Shown here: piece after piece, positions 44,701 to 56,098 of the stretch
How the letters are laid out: each line of letters starts with the position of its first letter
Numbering within the stretch: the stretch's first letter is position 1
NCBI GenBank assembly: GCA_027422505.1
Contig: JAPQWV010000331.1
Coordinates: 248,001 to 312,000 of the forward strand
From: Craterostigma plantagineum
Lineage: Eukaryota > Streptophyta > Magnoliopsida > Lamiales > Linderniaceae
Reading direction: 5' to 3'
Length of the DNA stretch: 64,000 nt
Made by a program: the position numbers and the translations under genes
The notes under the pieces: model-generated
The model's database searches: none
Told to the model about the DNA's origin: nothing
Seen by the model: only the letters and a program-made list of their open reading frames with translations

Positions 44701-46759
44701 TGCAGGTGAAGGAAGCAATCTTCAAAACTCTAATACGAAATGGAATGTTTAACAATGCTCACATCAGACTGACTCTAACTCGCGGAAAAAAGGTACATCT
44801 CAATTGGTTTCGAACAAATTGCATTCTAGTCTTAGTCTTACAAACTCACTGCTTATATTACATATATATACCTATCTTAAAATACATGCTCAAACTCGTC
44901 ACATGTATCATCACAGGTGACTTCTGGTATGAGTCCAGGATTCAACCTTTATGGATGCACATTAATTGGTAACATATAACAGTATTTCACTCTTCTTGAA
45001 ATTCTTTCACTTTCACACACATGCGCCTATGTGGTATTGTACTTGCCGATGAATTTGTGTTCTAACATTATTGCGTATAGTTTGTGTTAAATGGTCACCT
45101 CACCTAAAATCATGGTCATCTAGCATGGTATCGGACTCAGGCCAAAAGATCATTGGTAAAAATCATCACTAGCACGCGTAAAAAGAAAATCTACGTCTAA
45201 AGCTAGATAAAGAAAACAGCCTAGACGTGAGTGTTTGTGTTGGAAATAAAATATATAGCATCAAAAATGATACACTTCCTACAAGCTTAAGCTTTTTTAG
45301 TTGAAGTCATCATTTAACAGTTTGTAGCCATAGTTTTCAGTATGATTTTGAACTGCGTAGGAAAATTTGAGAAATGATGGTTCTTCATTTTGTTCTTGTG
45401 CAGTTCTTGCTGAATGGAAGCCACCGGTTTATGACAATGAAAGTGGTATAACTTTGGTGTCAGCGACCACACGTCGAAATTCACCTAATGTAAGGTCTTG
45501 AACCCCTTTCTAACAACTGCTTTCAAAGATTACATTTTTAGTCTTTAATTGGCCATCTTTCTTATGCTATTCTAAGCTTTTCTTTTTTGGTTATTTATCC
45601 TAATAATCCTATATTTTTAATCTTCCAGAATTTGGATTCAAAGATCCACCACAACAATCTCCTGAACAATATTCTTGCAAAGGTATGATCGTCTAAACAA
45701 ACTGGCCATCGGCTTTCGAATATCACAACAAGAACCAACAGTTCGAAGGAATTATAACATTTAGTTTCAACATTTTAACAATTTGCAACAGATAGAAGGT
45801 AATAATGCCTGTGCTGACGACGCCATCATGCTTGACAAGGATGGCTACGTGTCAGAAACTAACGCAACTAATCTGGTTTGTTCACATACTTCTTCACGTG
45901 TCTAAACATCTTCTTAGTACGTTGTAAAGACAGCACAATCTCAGACACTTTTCATTATGGTGTATGTCATGAGTGATTAATATACAGAGAGCCCTTTATG
46001 TCAAACCGTTTGAATTCTCTCATTCTGCAGTTTTTGGTGAAAAGGGGTATTGTGGTAACTCCCCATGCCGATTACTGCCTCCCAGGCATCACACGAGCAA
46101 CTGTAAGATACATACGCTGTTAAATAAAATACTTAGAACTAAGCAACTAAAATAAACCTTGAACTTCTTCCTATTTCCAGGTAATGGACCTTGTTGTAAA
46201 TGAGGGCTTAGAACTAAAAGAGCGACGCGTTAGTTTATCTGAGTTCCATACTGCAGACGAGGTATCTTTTTTCTGATTCTATCCATGATTGTGTCCAATG
46301 ATAGTTACGGTTGAGTTGCTTGTTCTAAAACGCCATATATACTTCATCATCCAAATGTTTGCTCGATCTTTCGAAGCATATTATTACATAGTTTAATAAG
46401 CCACATCTAATTGGCTATTTACGGTATTGCTTACAGGTTTTTACGACAGGAACCATGGGAGAACTCAGCCCGGTAAAAAGCTATGCGTTTGTATCACTAA
46501 CTTACGAAACCCTCATTTCCCCATTGTTTATTACATGTAGTAAGAAGAGGAAGGATTGCTTTGTTAGTATTCCTCGAACTTCTTCGTAAGTGCTTATGAT
46601 CCGATGATTTTCTTCGATTTGATTCAGGTTATAAAAGTTGACGGTCGTACGATAAGCGACGGTAAAGTGGGTCCCGTGACGAAAAGGTTGCAGAATGCTT
46701 ATAAGATCTTGACTGCAGATTCAGGTGTAGAGATACCAACTTATGAGAAGCAACTTTGA
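41754..46759 (+). CDS. branched-chain aminotransferase-like protein: P-loop domain fused to class IV aminotransferase
   Basis: Nineteen exons: 41754-41840, 42308-42406, 42733-42804, 42901-42993, 43138-43275, 43524-43582, 43712-43814, 44015-44191, 44301-44401, 44518-44572, 44706-44792, 44917-44968, 45404-45489, 45629-45682, 45792-45875, 46031-46102, 46181-46261, 46437-46472 and 46628-46759, giving 555 residues. About residues 1-245 form a sulfotransferase-like P-loop domain: [20 protein letters not shown], then [19 protein letters not shown]. From about 265 comes a class IV PLP enzyme: [21 protein letters not shown], then [15 protein letters not shown] with Lys408 as probable PLP lysine, and [13 protein letters not shown]. 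Arabidopsis At5g27410 and At3g05190 (from memory) have the same two-part layout and length. The substrate is unknown. Confidence 0.9.
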
Positions 46760-47405
46760 TCTCATTACACGGCTTTTCTTTTGTTATTTCTCGACCCTAA
46801 ACAACAACGTTAAACTTGGTTTGAATAATAATGAATAAAAACGCGTTTGGAATTTTATTTATATAATAACTGCGACTCGTTAGTTAGGTATAACAGTTGA
46901 TGCTTACAAGTCATCGAGCAACGTCAAATTTTGTACTTTTACCCTGAAAGCGACGTCGTATTTTTTGGTTAATGGGTCCCACTTAAAATTATAACATGGG
47001 TTCGACTTATTATTACTACTCCACCGCACGACAATTCATTCACATGGCCACATACCACCGACACATTATAATTATATGGTTTATTATAATTAAAATAATA
47101 GTACGAAAATGAATGTTCTTCAATATACAACCATAGGATCACATGTATGAAGGATGATGGAAAAATTGCATAGAAACTATGAAACAAATGAATTTAATCA
47201 AAAGACCATATCTTACAATACAAATTACAGACAAACTCGTCGAAACGATGAACATTAAACAAGACATTTCGTTGTAGTAGAGAGCAAGCAAAGAATGAAA
47301 CCCTCAACATAAATCCTACCGACATTTTTTGCACAAATTTTCATACGTATATATTATCGTAATCGTAATACGTATATGATAACGATAACAGTACCGTCGA
47401 TTCGA
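46760..47405. other. convergent 3' flanks, no gene seen
   Basis: Lies between the aminotransferase fusion and the small minus-strand gene. No coding region, RNA gene or repeat was recognised. Confidence 0.55.
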
Positions 47406-47801
47406 TCAGTAACGGCGAGCGAGCGATTCGTTCTTACATGTCCGAGGAAGTCCGACGCTGCGCGAGCCGCCGAGCCTGCCGCGCACGTGCGAGGCGAGCC
47501 TGTACAGCACGTGCCGCCACGTTCCCCTGTTGTGGTTTCCGACGGCGGCGCACTCCTCTTCGTTCATCTCCAGATCGGCGGCGAACGTCGGCTTGCGAGA
47601 CAGTACCCAATCCAATCCGTTCTCCCACCACCTCCTCACGTTCGCCACGGACTTCGAGCGGCGGAGCTCCGCCGCGTAGGAAGATATGCTGCTGAGCGTC
47701 GGCGGCTGAAGGACGTTGAGGTTTATGTTCAGCCGTCGACGGATCCCGCCGCCGTCGGCGTGGGAAACGGGGAGGGATTTCTTGTCGGCGAAGGATCTCA
47801 T
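47406..47801 (-). CDS. small plant protein of unknown function
   Basis: Single exon, 131 residues, with an ATG at 47801-47799 and a stop at 47406. The sequence has no signal peptide or membrane segment. Conserved-looking blocks are SYAAELRRSKSVANVRRWWENGLDWVLSRK and TFAADLEMNEEECAAVGNHNRGTWRHVLYRLASHVRG. I recall similar short plant proteins with the phrase LDWVLSRKPTFA-DLEMNEEE, but I know no assigned function. The GC content is much higher than its flanks and the codon use fits a real gene. The Trp-rich and acidic halves suggest an interaction domain, which is a guess. Confidence 0.65.
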   Translation of the reverse strand: MRSFADKKSLPVSHADGGGIRRRLNINLNVLQPPTLSSISSYAAELRRSKSVANVRRWWENGLDWVLSRKPTFAADLEMNEEECAAVGNHNRGTWRHVLYRLASHVRGRLGGSRSVGLPRTCKNESLARRY

Positions 47802-48082
47802 TCTCCGATTCTCCGACTGGTATTTTTCGCCTGAAGGGATTGTTAGTGATTTAGTAGGTCTTTTTATGTGTTTTTTTGGGAGAGGAGAATTGAGAGGTGG
47901 GAATGTAATAAGGGTACTACGACACAGCTACATTACAGCCTGTTTTCTATTATTGTTTATTATTTTAATTTTGTCTAAGAGAGTCTGTAATAGCTACAGT
48001 TCAGCAATTATAATTTTATAGGTAAGGGATCTTTTTCTACTTCAATGATCTTTCTTTTATTTATTTTTTTTTTGAATTGCCA
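47802..48082. other. upstream DNA of the small gene, up to the retroposon
   Basis: AT-rich; nothing recognised beyond its likely role as the promoter of the minus-strand gene at 47801. Confidence 0.4.
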
Positions 48083-48098
48083 ACAATTATTTATTTCT

Positions 48099-49798
48099 GG
48101 TCTCATCGTAGTTAGCCTACGGGTGTAAATGAGTCGAGCTCGAGCCGAGCTTGGCTCATTTTTCGGGGTCGAGCTCGAGCTCGACTCATCTGCATTAGGC
48201 TCGAGCTCGAGCTCGAGCTCGATGAGGTTAACAGCATTAGGCTCGAGCTCGAGCTCGATAGGAAATATTTAGGCTCGAGCTCGGCTCGTGAGCTCGAGCC
48301 TAAATCCACTAAAAAAAAACTAAAAAAGAAATCAGCTTTCAGCGGAATCTCTGGGAAGAAATGGTATCTGGAAGTTCACTGATTGACAAGGCCACGATCT
48401 GTAAGAGAAACAGAGTCTAGAGGCAATGGTCGTTCTCTGCATCGATGCCCTCGTGGGGTTTTTTTCTCAGCAGAAAAGTGGCGATTAACTTTCTCGATAA
48501 GAGCAGTGCCCTCGCCATTAGCTCTGTGGTGTCTGGTGACGCGAGGAAGAAGCCATCGCGAAGAAGACGAAAGAGACGATGAAGTGGACGGTGGCTGTTT
48601 GGTAATAAGTTATGAAGAAGATGAAGTGGTCGGCTGTGATTGTGAATAAAGAACCCTAAATTATAAGTTGGGCTATTGGGCCTTTAAATAACTAAAATTA
48701 ATGATATAATTTAAATAAAGAACTATATAACTAAAAAATAAAAAATAATAAATAGAAAGCTCACGAGCCGGCTCGTGAGCTTTTGAACAACATGGATTGA
48801 GCTCGAGCTCGAGCTCGTTAAGAAAAGCTCGAGCTCGAGCTCGACAGTCTCGAGCTCGAGCTCAATTATAACGAGCTTGAGCTGAGCTTTTGTCGAGCAG
48901 GCTCATCGAGCTCATGAGCCGGCTCGACTCATCTTACACCCCTAAGTTAGCCTCTCTCTCTCAAAACCCCCATTTTCCCTCCCATCTCTCTAACCCTCTA
49001 ACCCTAATCCACACGCCGCCGCCTTCCCCTTCCTCCCCTCTTCCTCCTCCTCCATTAATGGAGGTAGGGGGAACATGGAGGTAGGGGAGCTTCTCAATTT
49101 ATTCGTTCTTTGCTGTTTCTATTTTGAAAATAATAAAAAAAAACCACTTCCTTTCCGCCGACCACCACCGCTGCCGCCACCGGGCCGGTCCCCTCCTCCA
49201 CCGCCGCCGGCCGCCACCGGACTGCCGCTGCCGATGCCAGCCGGCCGCACCGCTCGACCGTTTGTGTCGTGCGGTGTTTCCTCCCTCTGCCTCGCAGCCG
49301 CTCGGCCGCTCGGCCGCCACTGTCACCACCACCACCACCACATCCGTTACAGACCCTCTCGCTGCCGCCTCGCCGTCCCGCCGCCTCTCCGCCATGCTGC
49401 CTCGCCCCGCCCGCTCCCCCGCCATCTCCCTCGTTTCTCTCGACCCGCGGGTCGAGAGCGTTTTCTCCCGTGTGGAGCCTTCAGTCCGATGAAGATAAAA
49501 TCCTGACGTCGAAGACCAAGTTAAAGTGGAGAGTATCGTAGATTTAGCTTAATCGCTTTTTCTGTTATAGGTTCTTTAGTTCTTAGTCGTAGATAATGGG
49601 TTTTGTTTTCTGTCGGTTTTTTTGTCCTTTGTGGACCATTTTCTCCCCGTGTGGGAGTGTTTGTTCCCCTCGTGGGATTGTGTGGTGCTCCTAAGTGAGC
49701 CTTTGTTCTCCCGGTTGACAATGTACCGGTGAGACCCCTTGGACTATTTAGCTCTGTATCCTTGTTATTAATGCAACTATCGTTTCGAAAAAAAAAAA
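48099..49798 (+). mobile_element. retroposed insertion with poly(A) tail and 15-16 bp target duplication
   Basis: ACAATTATTTATTTCT occurs at 48083-48098 and at 49799-49814, on either side of the interval. The right side is preceded by twelve A (49788-49799). This is the signature of target-primed reverse transcription. Without the nested MITE and its duplication, the insertion is about 860 bp. Its 5' part is pyrimidine-rich (CTCTCTCTC, ACCCTCTAACCCTAATCC), the middle GC-rich and Pro/Arg-coding in all frames, and the 3' part rich in TTGTT and GTGGGA words. I find no reverse transcriptase, so it is a truncated LINE, a LINE-mobilised non-coding element or a retroposed transcript. Confidence 0.75.
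48118..48944. mobile_element. hAT-type MITE, 827 bp, packed with GAGCTC/CTCGAG palindromes
   Basis: The ends are TACGGGTGTAAATGAGTCGAG (left, one base trimmed from the usual TAGGGGTG) and, in reverse complement, TAGGGGTGTAAGATGAGTCG (right). AGTTAGCC stands on both sides (48110-48117 and 48945-48952). The outer parts (48135-48300 and 48765-48930) are runs of overlapping GAGCTCGAGCTCGAG. A 267-bp plus-strand open frame in the middle (48383-48649) has no family resemblance. The element lies inside the retroposon and so inserted later. Confidence 0.85.
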
Positions 49799-49814
49799 AC
49801 AATTATTTATTTCT

Positions 49815-50721
49815 CTGTATTTATTATTTTGTTGTGTAAATGGGACAACCTGTGTTTTTTCATATGTGATTTGTCACTATGCAAATCGGTCCAAAGGTCC
49901 AAAGTTCTGAAGCACGTGCTTTGAAGGGCCAGTGAAATAATAAATACTATATCGTCGATCAATGAGCCGACAATTCAGGCCCATTTGCATGCCATTAGGC
50001 CCAATAAACCAGCCCAAATTAATTAAATTGGCCCATTATAAGCAGCCTCTCTTTCAAAGAACACCCTGCTTTAATTAGGGTTTCTTTTTTTCTATCTGCT
50101 CTGCTACGTCCCAAAGCAACTTCGAAAGACATTTTCTTCCTCTGTTTTTTCCTATTTTTATTTCGTTTTCTTTTTGGGGAAAACGGCGACGTATAATTGT
50201 CAGCCCAAGCTGGGAAGTGAAGAAGGGTGACGTCACTAGTTGATGTTCAATACCGATACAAACTTCCAACATGAAGAAAAAAAAAACCCAGCAAGATTTC
50301 CTATTTGTGGTTCTTGAGCAAAGACCCACAAGTCTCAGTTTGCTGGAACATAAAAGGACAGTTTCTCTTCTTCCCCGATTTTTTTCTTGGACAAGTTTCT
50401 ATTTTTATCTGATTAACAGGACATAAATTCTTTCACTACGTAGAGAACTTGTTAGTTATGCATCTCTTTTATTCGTTATTATTGTTGTTTAAGCATATTA
50501 TAAAATAAAATTTAAAAAAAAAAAAAATTCTTATCTCATGAAGAAGGATAAATAAACGTTGGTAATGTTTCTGAACGCAGCAACTTATGGTTATGGGACA
50601 GACCGCAAAGACTTCATCAATCAGATATAATGATACAATGTACTCACTCCAATCATAAAAGCGAACATTATGAATAAATAGCTAACAATTTGAGAGGATG
50701 TTCAAAGTGCTAAAGGAACAC
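49815..50721. other. intergenic with an orphan promoter-like motif cluster
   Basis: 49977-50040 holds four GGCCCA or GCCCA words (CAGGCCCATT, TAGGCCCAAT, CAGCCCAAAT, TTGGCCCATTAT). A telo-box-like TTAGGGTTT follows at about 50077. This combination is typical of promoters of ribosomal-protein, translation or snoRNA genes. No gene downstream on either strand fits, since EMC2 ends here. A non-coding RNA gene at about 50080-50330 is possible but unproven. Confidence 0.35.
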
Positions 50722-53123
50722 TTATATGGAGACCTTGAGCTTTTTCAAAGCAGATGTTAGGAGAGGTAGCTTGCTAGGAGATTCGTGCTTATACGCCTTC
50801 GTCAATGCCTGCGCAGAGAGAGTTTGAAGCTCTAAGCTATCGCCGTCCTCCTTATTACGCCCTTTCGCTAGCTGGGCAATAGCAGAAGTACACTGAAGTA
50901 ACACGCATGCATGTTTTCGGTTAGCAAACGTTTGAAGAATATCATAATTCAACCCAGTAAAGAAATTAAGTTGGTTAAGGAGAAATTCAAGTTCAAGCAC
51001 TAATGAAGGTTCACAATCACAACTTTTCTCATAAAAAGCTACTGCCAGGGCTTCGCAGCTAAAATAATGAAGTGAAGAATATTGTATGGAAACTTACCAG
51101 GCATACGCCAAAAAGAGCTCGAGTATTCTTGCCACCTGTTAAGTCAATGGTCGCTGCGTAATACTTCTTTGCTGATTGAATATTTTCGAGTCCTCCAAGA
51201 GTGTATAGCACCTGAGTTTAGCCCAGAAACAGTCAAGACTTATTTAGTCTATGGTACAGCTATAGTTGCAATCGTAACATGCAAAGAAACCACATTTACC
51301 AAAGATACAACAAATATAAAATACAGCAGTCGACAACGGAACGGAAAATAAAGGTAAATACATTGGGCACTTACATCAGCATAAGCAAGGTGATACAATG
51401 GAAGGGTAGGGTGAGATAGTATGAGCTCCTCATAACAGAAGGCAGCCTGCCTATACCTGATTATCGTAGGAATAAGGAAAAACAAAAGCTTAGAAGGGTA
51501 TATATGCATTGATGTTTATTAACAAAAGAAGTAGGTCTTGCCCAATCGAATATCAAATACATTTAGAGCATCAGCACACCTCACGGGTAGTAATCCTTCT
51601 CACCTCAGATAGGAAAATAAAGGAGAAGAAAAACAGACAACATACATTTGTAATGAGACATACATTTGTAATGAGACGTATATTTCTGCTAACTCTCTCC
51701 ACGCATCGTGATCTGCCATAAATCTGGATAAAGGCCACAAAAGAAATATTAGATTCACTTTCTTTGAACTGAATGAATCAACAAAGGGTCTTTCAGAATG
51801 TCTTACATTTCCAGGTACTTGTTAAGGGATTCTATCGCCCCTGACAAATTGCCTTGAGCCTTTGCCATTGCTATCTTTCTTTTGTGAATCACCTTAGATT
51901 AATTCGATTGATAATGAATGGTAAAAAAGTTACACTTACAACTTATACTGAGAACATAAATGACTGATGCTACCGAATAATAAGGCAAAGTAAATGTCCA
52001 GCATACCTGATCTATCGGATTATCTTCTAAAAGGCTAGAGTAAGCTCTATCAGCCTCTTCCCAACACCCCTTGGCTTCAAGTAGCATACCTTCGAGCCTA
52101 CCTGCAAAGAGAAGTATATAAAGGAGAAGAAAGAGTATTGCATGAGATGAGACGCTTTCCAAACAATGAATTATCACAAATCGACAAATCGTTAAAACGA
52201 AAGGTTACATTTTTCTACCAAGTACCATTAATAGATCAAGTTAACAGCTATATACGGGAAACTCACCAACTCGTTTACTCCCTGGAAATTTCTTCTGCAA
52301 CACGCTTATGTATTCCTAACATTAAAAAAAGGAGACAAAGTATGATTCTCAGCACAATGCACATATTTTTCAGGGTGAAAATGAATATAAAACGGCAAAT
52401 CGGAATATTGGATGCACATAAACTGAAGTTACCATCGAAGCTAAATGATATCGTAAATAGAGGAAAAAAAGCAACGAATAATCAATTCCTGCATAATTTC
52501 GTATCTACCTTTGCCAAATCAAGACGATGGCAGTCCATAGCTGCAACAGCAACTTGCTCGTATAACGTCCATTCTACATCATCCAAAGAAGGAAACAATC
52601 ATAACGAGGTATTAAACATAAAATCGGGCGTTCCAAGTCTAGCATCATAATACAAAGACAGCAAGGCTTCGCACTCTGAGCATCTAATTCAAATTATACT
52701 AAGTTATCCTAGTAACAAGTAGAAAACGTAAACACTGTAGTATAATTAACTAGCATTTAAATTCCCGACCAATCTTCACCAAGCATCTAATTTGACAACA
52801 TCAAGCAGTTAGACAATTCAGTAACATTCTAGCACAAATCTGCGTGCGTTGAGCGACTGACGAGCTAAAAAAAGAATCTCAAAATCCAATCAACCAAAAG
52901 ACCTAACCAAAATCTCAATTTCCCACAAGAAATTACCTTCTGGGCCAAGAGCAGATCTCTTTTTTGAATCGCCGAGAATCGATGACCCGAACTTCAAAAC
53001 CTCATCAGAACGACGAAGCTTCAGCTTTCTCACAAGGCATAGATACTCCCAAGCACCGCCTCCTCCATTTTCGACTTGATTCTCCAATCTATTCACCTGC
53101 TCTAGCTCTGTTTTGCTCACCAT
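50722..53123 (-). CDS. EMC2: ER membrane protein complex subunit 2 (EMC2, TPR protein)
   Basis: Nine minus-strand exons: 52937-53123, 52509-52573, 52267-52315, 52007-52101, 51807-51892, 51664-51723 (or 51646-51723), 51375-51456, 51098-51211 and 50722-50892, giving 302 residues (308 with the alternative donor). Key blocks: NQVENGGGGAWEYLCLVRKLKLRRSDEVLKFG, EEWTLYEQVAVAAMDCHRLDLAK, FPGSKRVGRLEGMLLEAKGCWEEADRAY, FMADHDAWRELAEIYVSLQM, RQAAFCYEELILSHP and TGGKNTRALFGVCL. TPR repeats cover the middle. EMC2 is the cytosolic scaffold of the EMC, which inserts tail-anchored and multipass membrane proteins at the ER. An 18-bp tandem duplication at the end of exon 6 creates two identical splice donors. 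Confidence 0.95.
51641..51676 (-). repeat. 18-bp tandem duplication over the EMC2 exon 6 donor
   Basis: CATACATTTGTAATGAGA occurs twice in a row (51641-51658 and 51659-51676). On the gene strand each unit contains a GTATGT donor (51663 and 51645). Use of the second adds 18 nt, a repeat of the residues YVSLQM, and keeps the frame. Confidence 0.95.
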
Positions 53124-53462
53124 CACTGTGTTAGTCTAAGAGACGATCGATTGATGAGGTGGGGATTTCGATCTGACGATCCACAGCAAGGACTCGTTAC
53201 AACATATGATGAAGGGCTTTACTTTCGGCTGTGGGCCCCGCTTTAGCCCTATTTTATATTTAATTAAATCGAAAAATAATATTTCCAGAATTTTCTTTAA
53301 TCAAATGAAATTATGAAACTTCCAAATCAAACCGAAGATTGCCACATTTTAGTCTCGTCATAAAGGAATAAACGCGCTTTCGTCCTCGCCGATCGCCGGA
53401 AAACACCAAATCACCGCCGCCTTCAAGCCGTCGCAGCCGCCTCAGCTCAGCTCAACGCCGCC
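53124..53462. promoter_or_regulatory. divergent promoter of EMC2 and LUL genes
   Basis: 339 bp between start codons, with a TGGGCCCC motif at 53230-53240 that contains a site II core. No other signal was recognised. Confidence 0.45.
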
Positions 53463-55359
53463 ATGGGCTCCGTCTTCAGTAGAAAACACAACCGCCATCA
53501 ACAGCATCAGAACTCAACGCAAACTCCCTCCACGTCAGCTAGCCCGCAAATCTCAGCCTTCACCCCCCAACTTCCGCCGCCTTCTTCTTCATCTACGGAG
53601 ACGTACACGTTCGCCTCCAACTCCCCGTACTCCGTTCCGCCGCAGCCGCAGACGCCACATCAGCAGCGGCCTTATGCAGCGCCGCCGTATCCGCCGCCTC
53701 TCCCTCCTCACAGCTCCGTTTACAGCTACTCCACGTGGCAGCCCAACAACTATCAGTACCCTAGTTACGGACCCCAGCCTCACGTGCCTCAGATGAATGG
53801 ATGGAGTTCGTCGAATTATCGTCCGCCATCCGCCCTGCCGGCGCCGGTTCCGCCGGTGCCTTACGTGGATCATCAGAGCGCCAAGAAGGTGAAGAACGAT
53901 GTCAATGTTCATAAGGATACGATTAGGCTTCAGTTGGATGAGTCGAACAGCGATTGCCACTTGGTTTCGTTTACCTTTGATGCTTTGGTTGATGGGAGGT
54001 GATTTTTTTCATCGTCTCTTTCTATTTTTATCTTTTTCTTGGTTGGACTGCTTGCTGTCTATTCTATGGAAATCTAGTACTTTGATTTTTGTTCTTCATG
54101 CTTCGATGTGCTTTCTGTGAATCTTAGAGGATCAGATCTACATTCAGAAAGCAACGAATGAATACTGCAATAAGCTGATCATAGATAAAAGTCAACTTCG
54201 TTGGTTTATTGGGTATGAAGATTAGGAAAGGTCGTGCAATGGCATATGGGAATTCCACAATTCAATAACTACCATTTCTTGATGCTCTGATGTTTGTAGC
54301 ATTTAGTGGCACATCGAAATCTTTTGATCTTTAAGATAATTGTTTGTCTGATTATTTCATTAGAAATTCTGATGACATAGATTTGTAGTTTAGTCCTCTT
54401 TTGAGCCTATGTTAATAGATAGGGAGAAAAGGTGAAGAAAGAGTCACGGATGTTATTTGAACATGTTCAATTTCTTTCATCGTCATAAATTTGCATTACA
54501 ACAGCACTTCTATATAGCATTTGTGATTACTTTCATCCTTATAGACGACAGTGGCCTAACCTGATACAGTTTTTCCTTCTTTCATCACAGCATTACCATT
54601 TTATACTTCGCCAAGGAAGGGAGGAACTGCACCTTCACTCCACTATATCCAGAAATAGCACCTATCACAGTTCCATTCCAAAAAGGCTTAGGACAGAAAT
54701 TTCACCAGCAGTCGGGATCAGGCGTTGACTTAGGTTTCTTCGACACTGATGACCTGTCCAAACCCGTCCCTGGAGAAGATGCCTACCCCCTCGTAATCGT
54801 TGCAGAGTCACATGGACAACCAACGACATCTACTGAAGGGGCTTCAAAGGAGAAACCTCTACACTCATCTCGCCATGCCCAGATTTCTCAGGCCGTGTTA
54901 GAAAAGAAAGATGGGGTCAATTTCCAAGTGAGGGTAGTCAAACAGATTCTATGGATCGACGGTGTGCGCTATGAGCTGCATGAGATTTTTGGTATCGAGG
55001 GCTCTGATGAAGCTTCCGCCAACAATGATTATGGAAAAGAGTGTATTATCTGCCTGACTGAGGTCAAGAACACAATGGTTGTGCCTTGCAGGCATATGGT
55101 AATTATTATTGGTTTGACCCTTTTTCTTTTTTCATAGAGTATTTAATCGGGCCATGATTCTATTTCTTACAATGATAAACGCTGGCGTATACATTCTGGT
55201 ATTTTGCTAAATAGATCAATAAGACTTGGTTTGGCTTTGCAGTGTATGTGCAGCGAATGTGCTAAAGAACTGAGAATGCAATCGAACAAATGTCCAGTAT
55301 GTCGTCAACCCATCGATGAGCTTGTGGAGATCAAGGTTGATGATGAAGGTAACGACTGA
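53463..55359 (+). CDS. LUL/LOG2-type RING E3 ubiquitin ligase
   Basis: Three exons, 53463-53998, 54591-55098 and 55243-55359, giving 386 residues. The start MGSVFSRK has a Gly and Ser in the places needed for N-myristoylation. Residues 9-165 are Pro/Gln/Ser/Tyr-rich and low in complexity. The DAR2-like region ([26 protein letters not shown], then [36 protein letters not shown] and YPLVIVAE) is the family hallmark. The C-terminal RING is [29 protein letters not shown]...[17 protein letters not shown]2 and LUL proteins ubiquitinate membrane-associated targets such as GDU1 and affect amino-acid export and drought response. Which paralogue this is cannot be decided. Confidence 0.9.
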
Positions 55360-56098
55360 ATGTTTGGATACGCTTGGATTAGCTTCTTCTTTATTCGGAT
55401 GGATGAGCTTGTCTAGCTTCTTCTTTGTGAACAATATGCTCGAATCTGCAGTTATGTTTTATGTCTGTTAAGTGATGGTTGCATTGTGTGTATATAGTGT
55501 GATATTATTGATCTCATATGTTCTCTTTCCTGAGTTGTATATTTGTGTAATTCTGAACCACATCGTATTTGAACATCAAATCAATTTCAGCTACTTTGTC
55601 CGAGCATGCAACTATCTGGCAATATTCGATACCCATAAGAAAGAAATCTGTCGTATTTGAGAGAGAAAACAGCAACCATATAAACTAAAATGGAGAAAGA
55701 AAAAATCTGAAAAGAACAACTAAGTAACCTGCTGCAGTGCAAATCGATTGGTTTTGGCTTTTGTGTTGAAGAGGAATGAATTTGGGGTTTTGTTTGGGAG
55801 TTTTGGCAGAGCGACAAAGGTTCTGTGAAGAAAAAGTAAGGTTTTTCTTCTGAGGTTTTCGCTAGCTTCATCAGTTTATATCTTTGTTTCTTCTGTGAAT
55901 GAGCAAAAGGTTGCTTTCTCCGAGCAACATCTCAGATCCTTTCCTTGTTAATATGTGATGAAAATTCTGATCGAATGCTGATAAGCAGATTTTCCCATTT
56001 CACAATAGTTCGACATTTATTGCATTTTTACAGTATATGTTTATGCATGAATCGAACAAAAATGAAGCTAATGCATGTTGACTTTCATGAAGAAAGGG
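55360..56098. other. convergent 3' flanks of LUL and the aspartyl protease
   Basis: No coding region, RNA gene or repeat was recognised. Confidence 0.55.

Noticed and set aside
48383..48649. 88-codon plus-strand open frame inside the palindromic MITE
   Set aside because: No similarity that I can recognise, and it lies within a non-autonomous element. More likely chance.
49069..49541. Overlapping open frames of 80-143 codons, Pro/Arg/His-rich
   Set aside because: They lie inside the GC-rich part of the retroposed insertion. All frames are open and none has a family resemblance.
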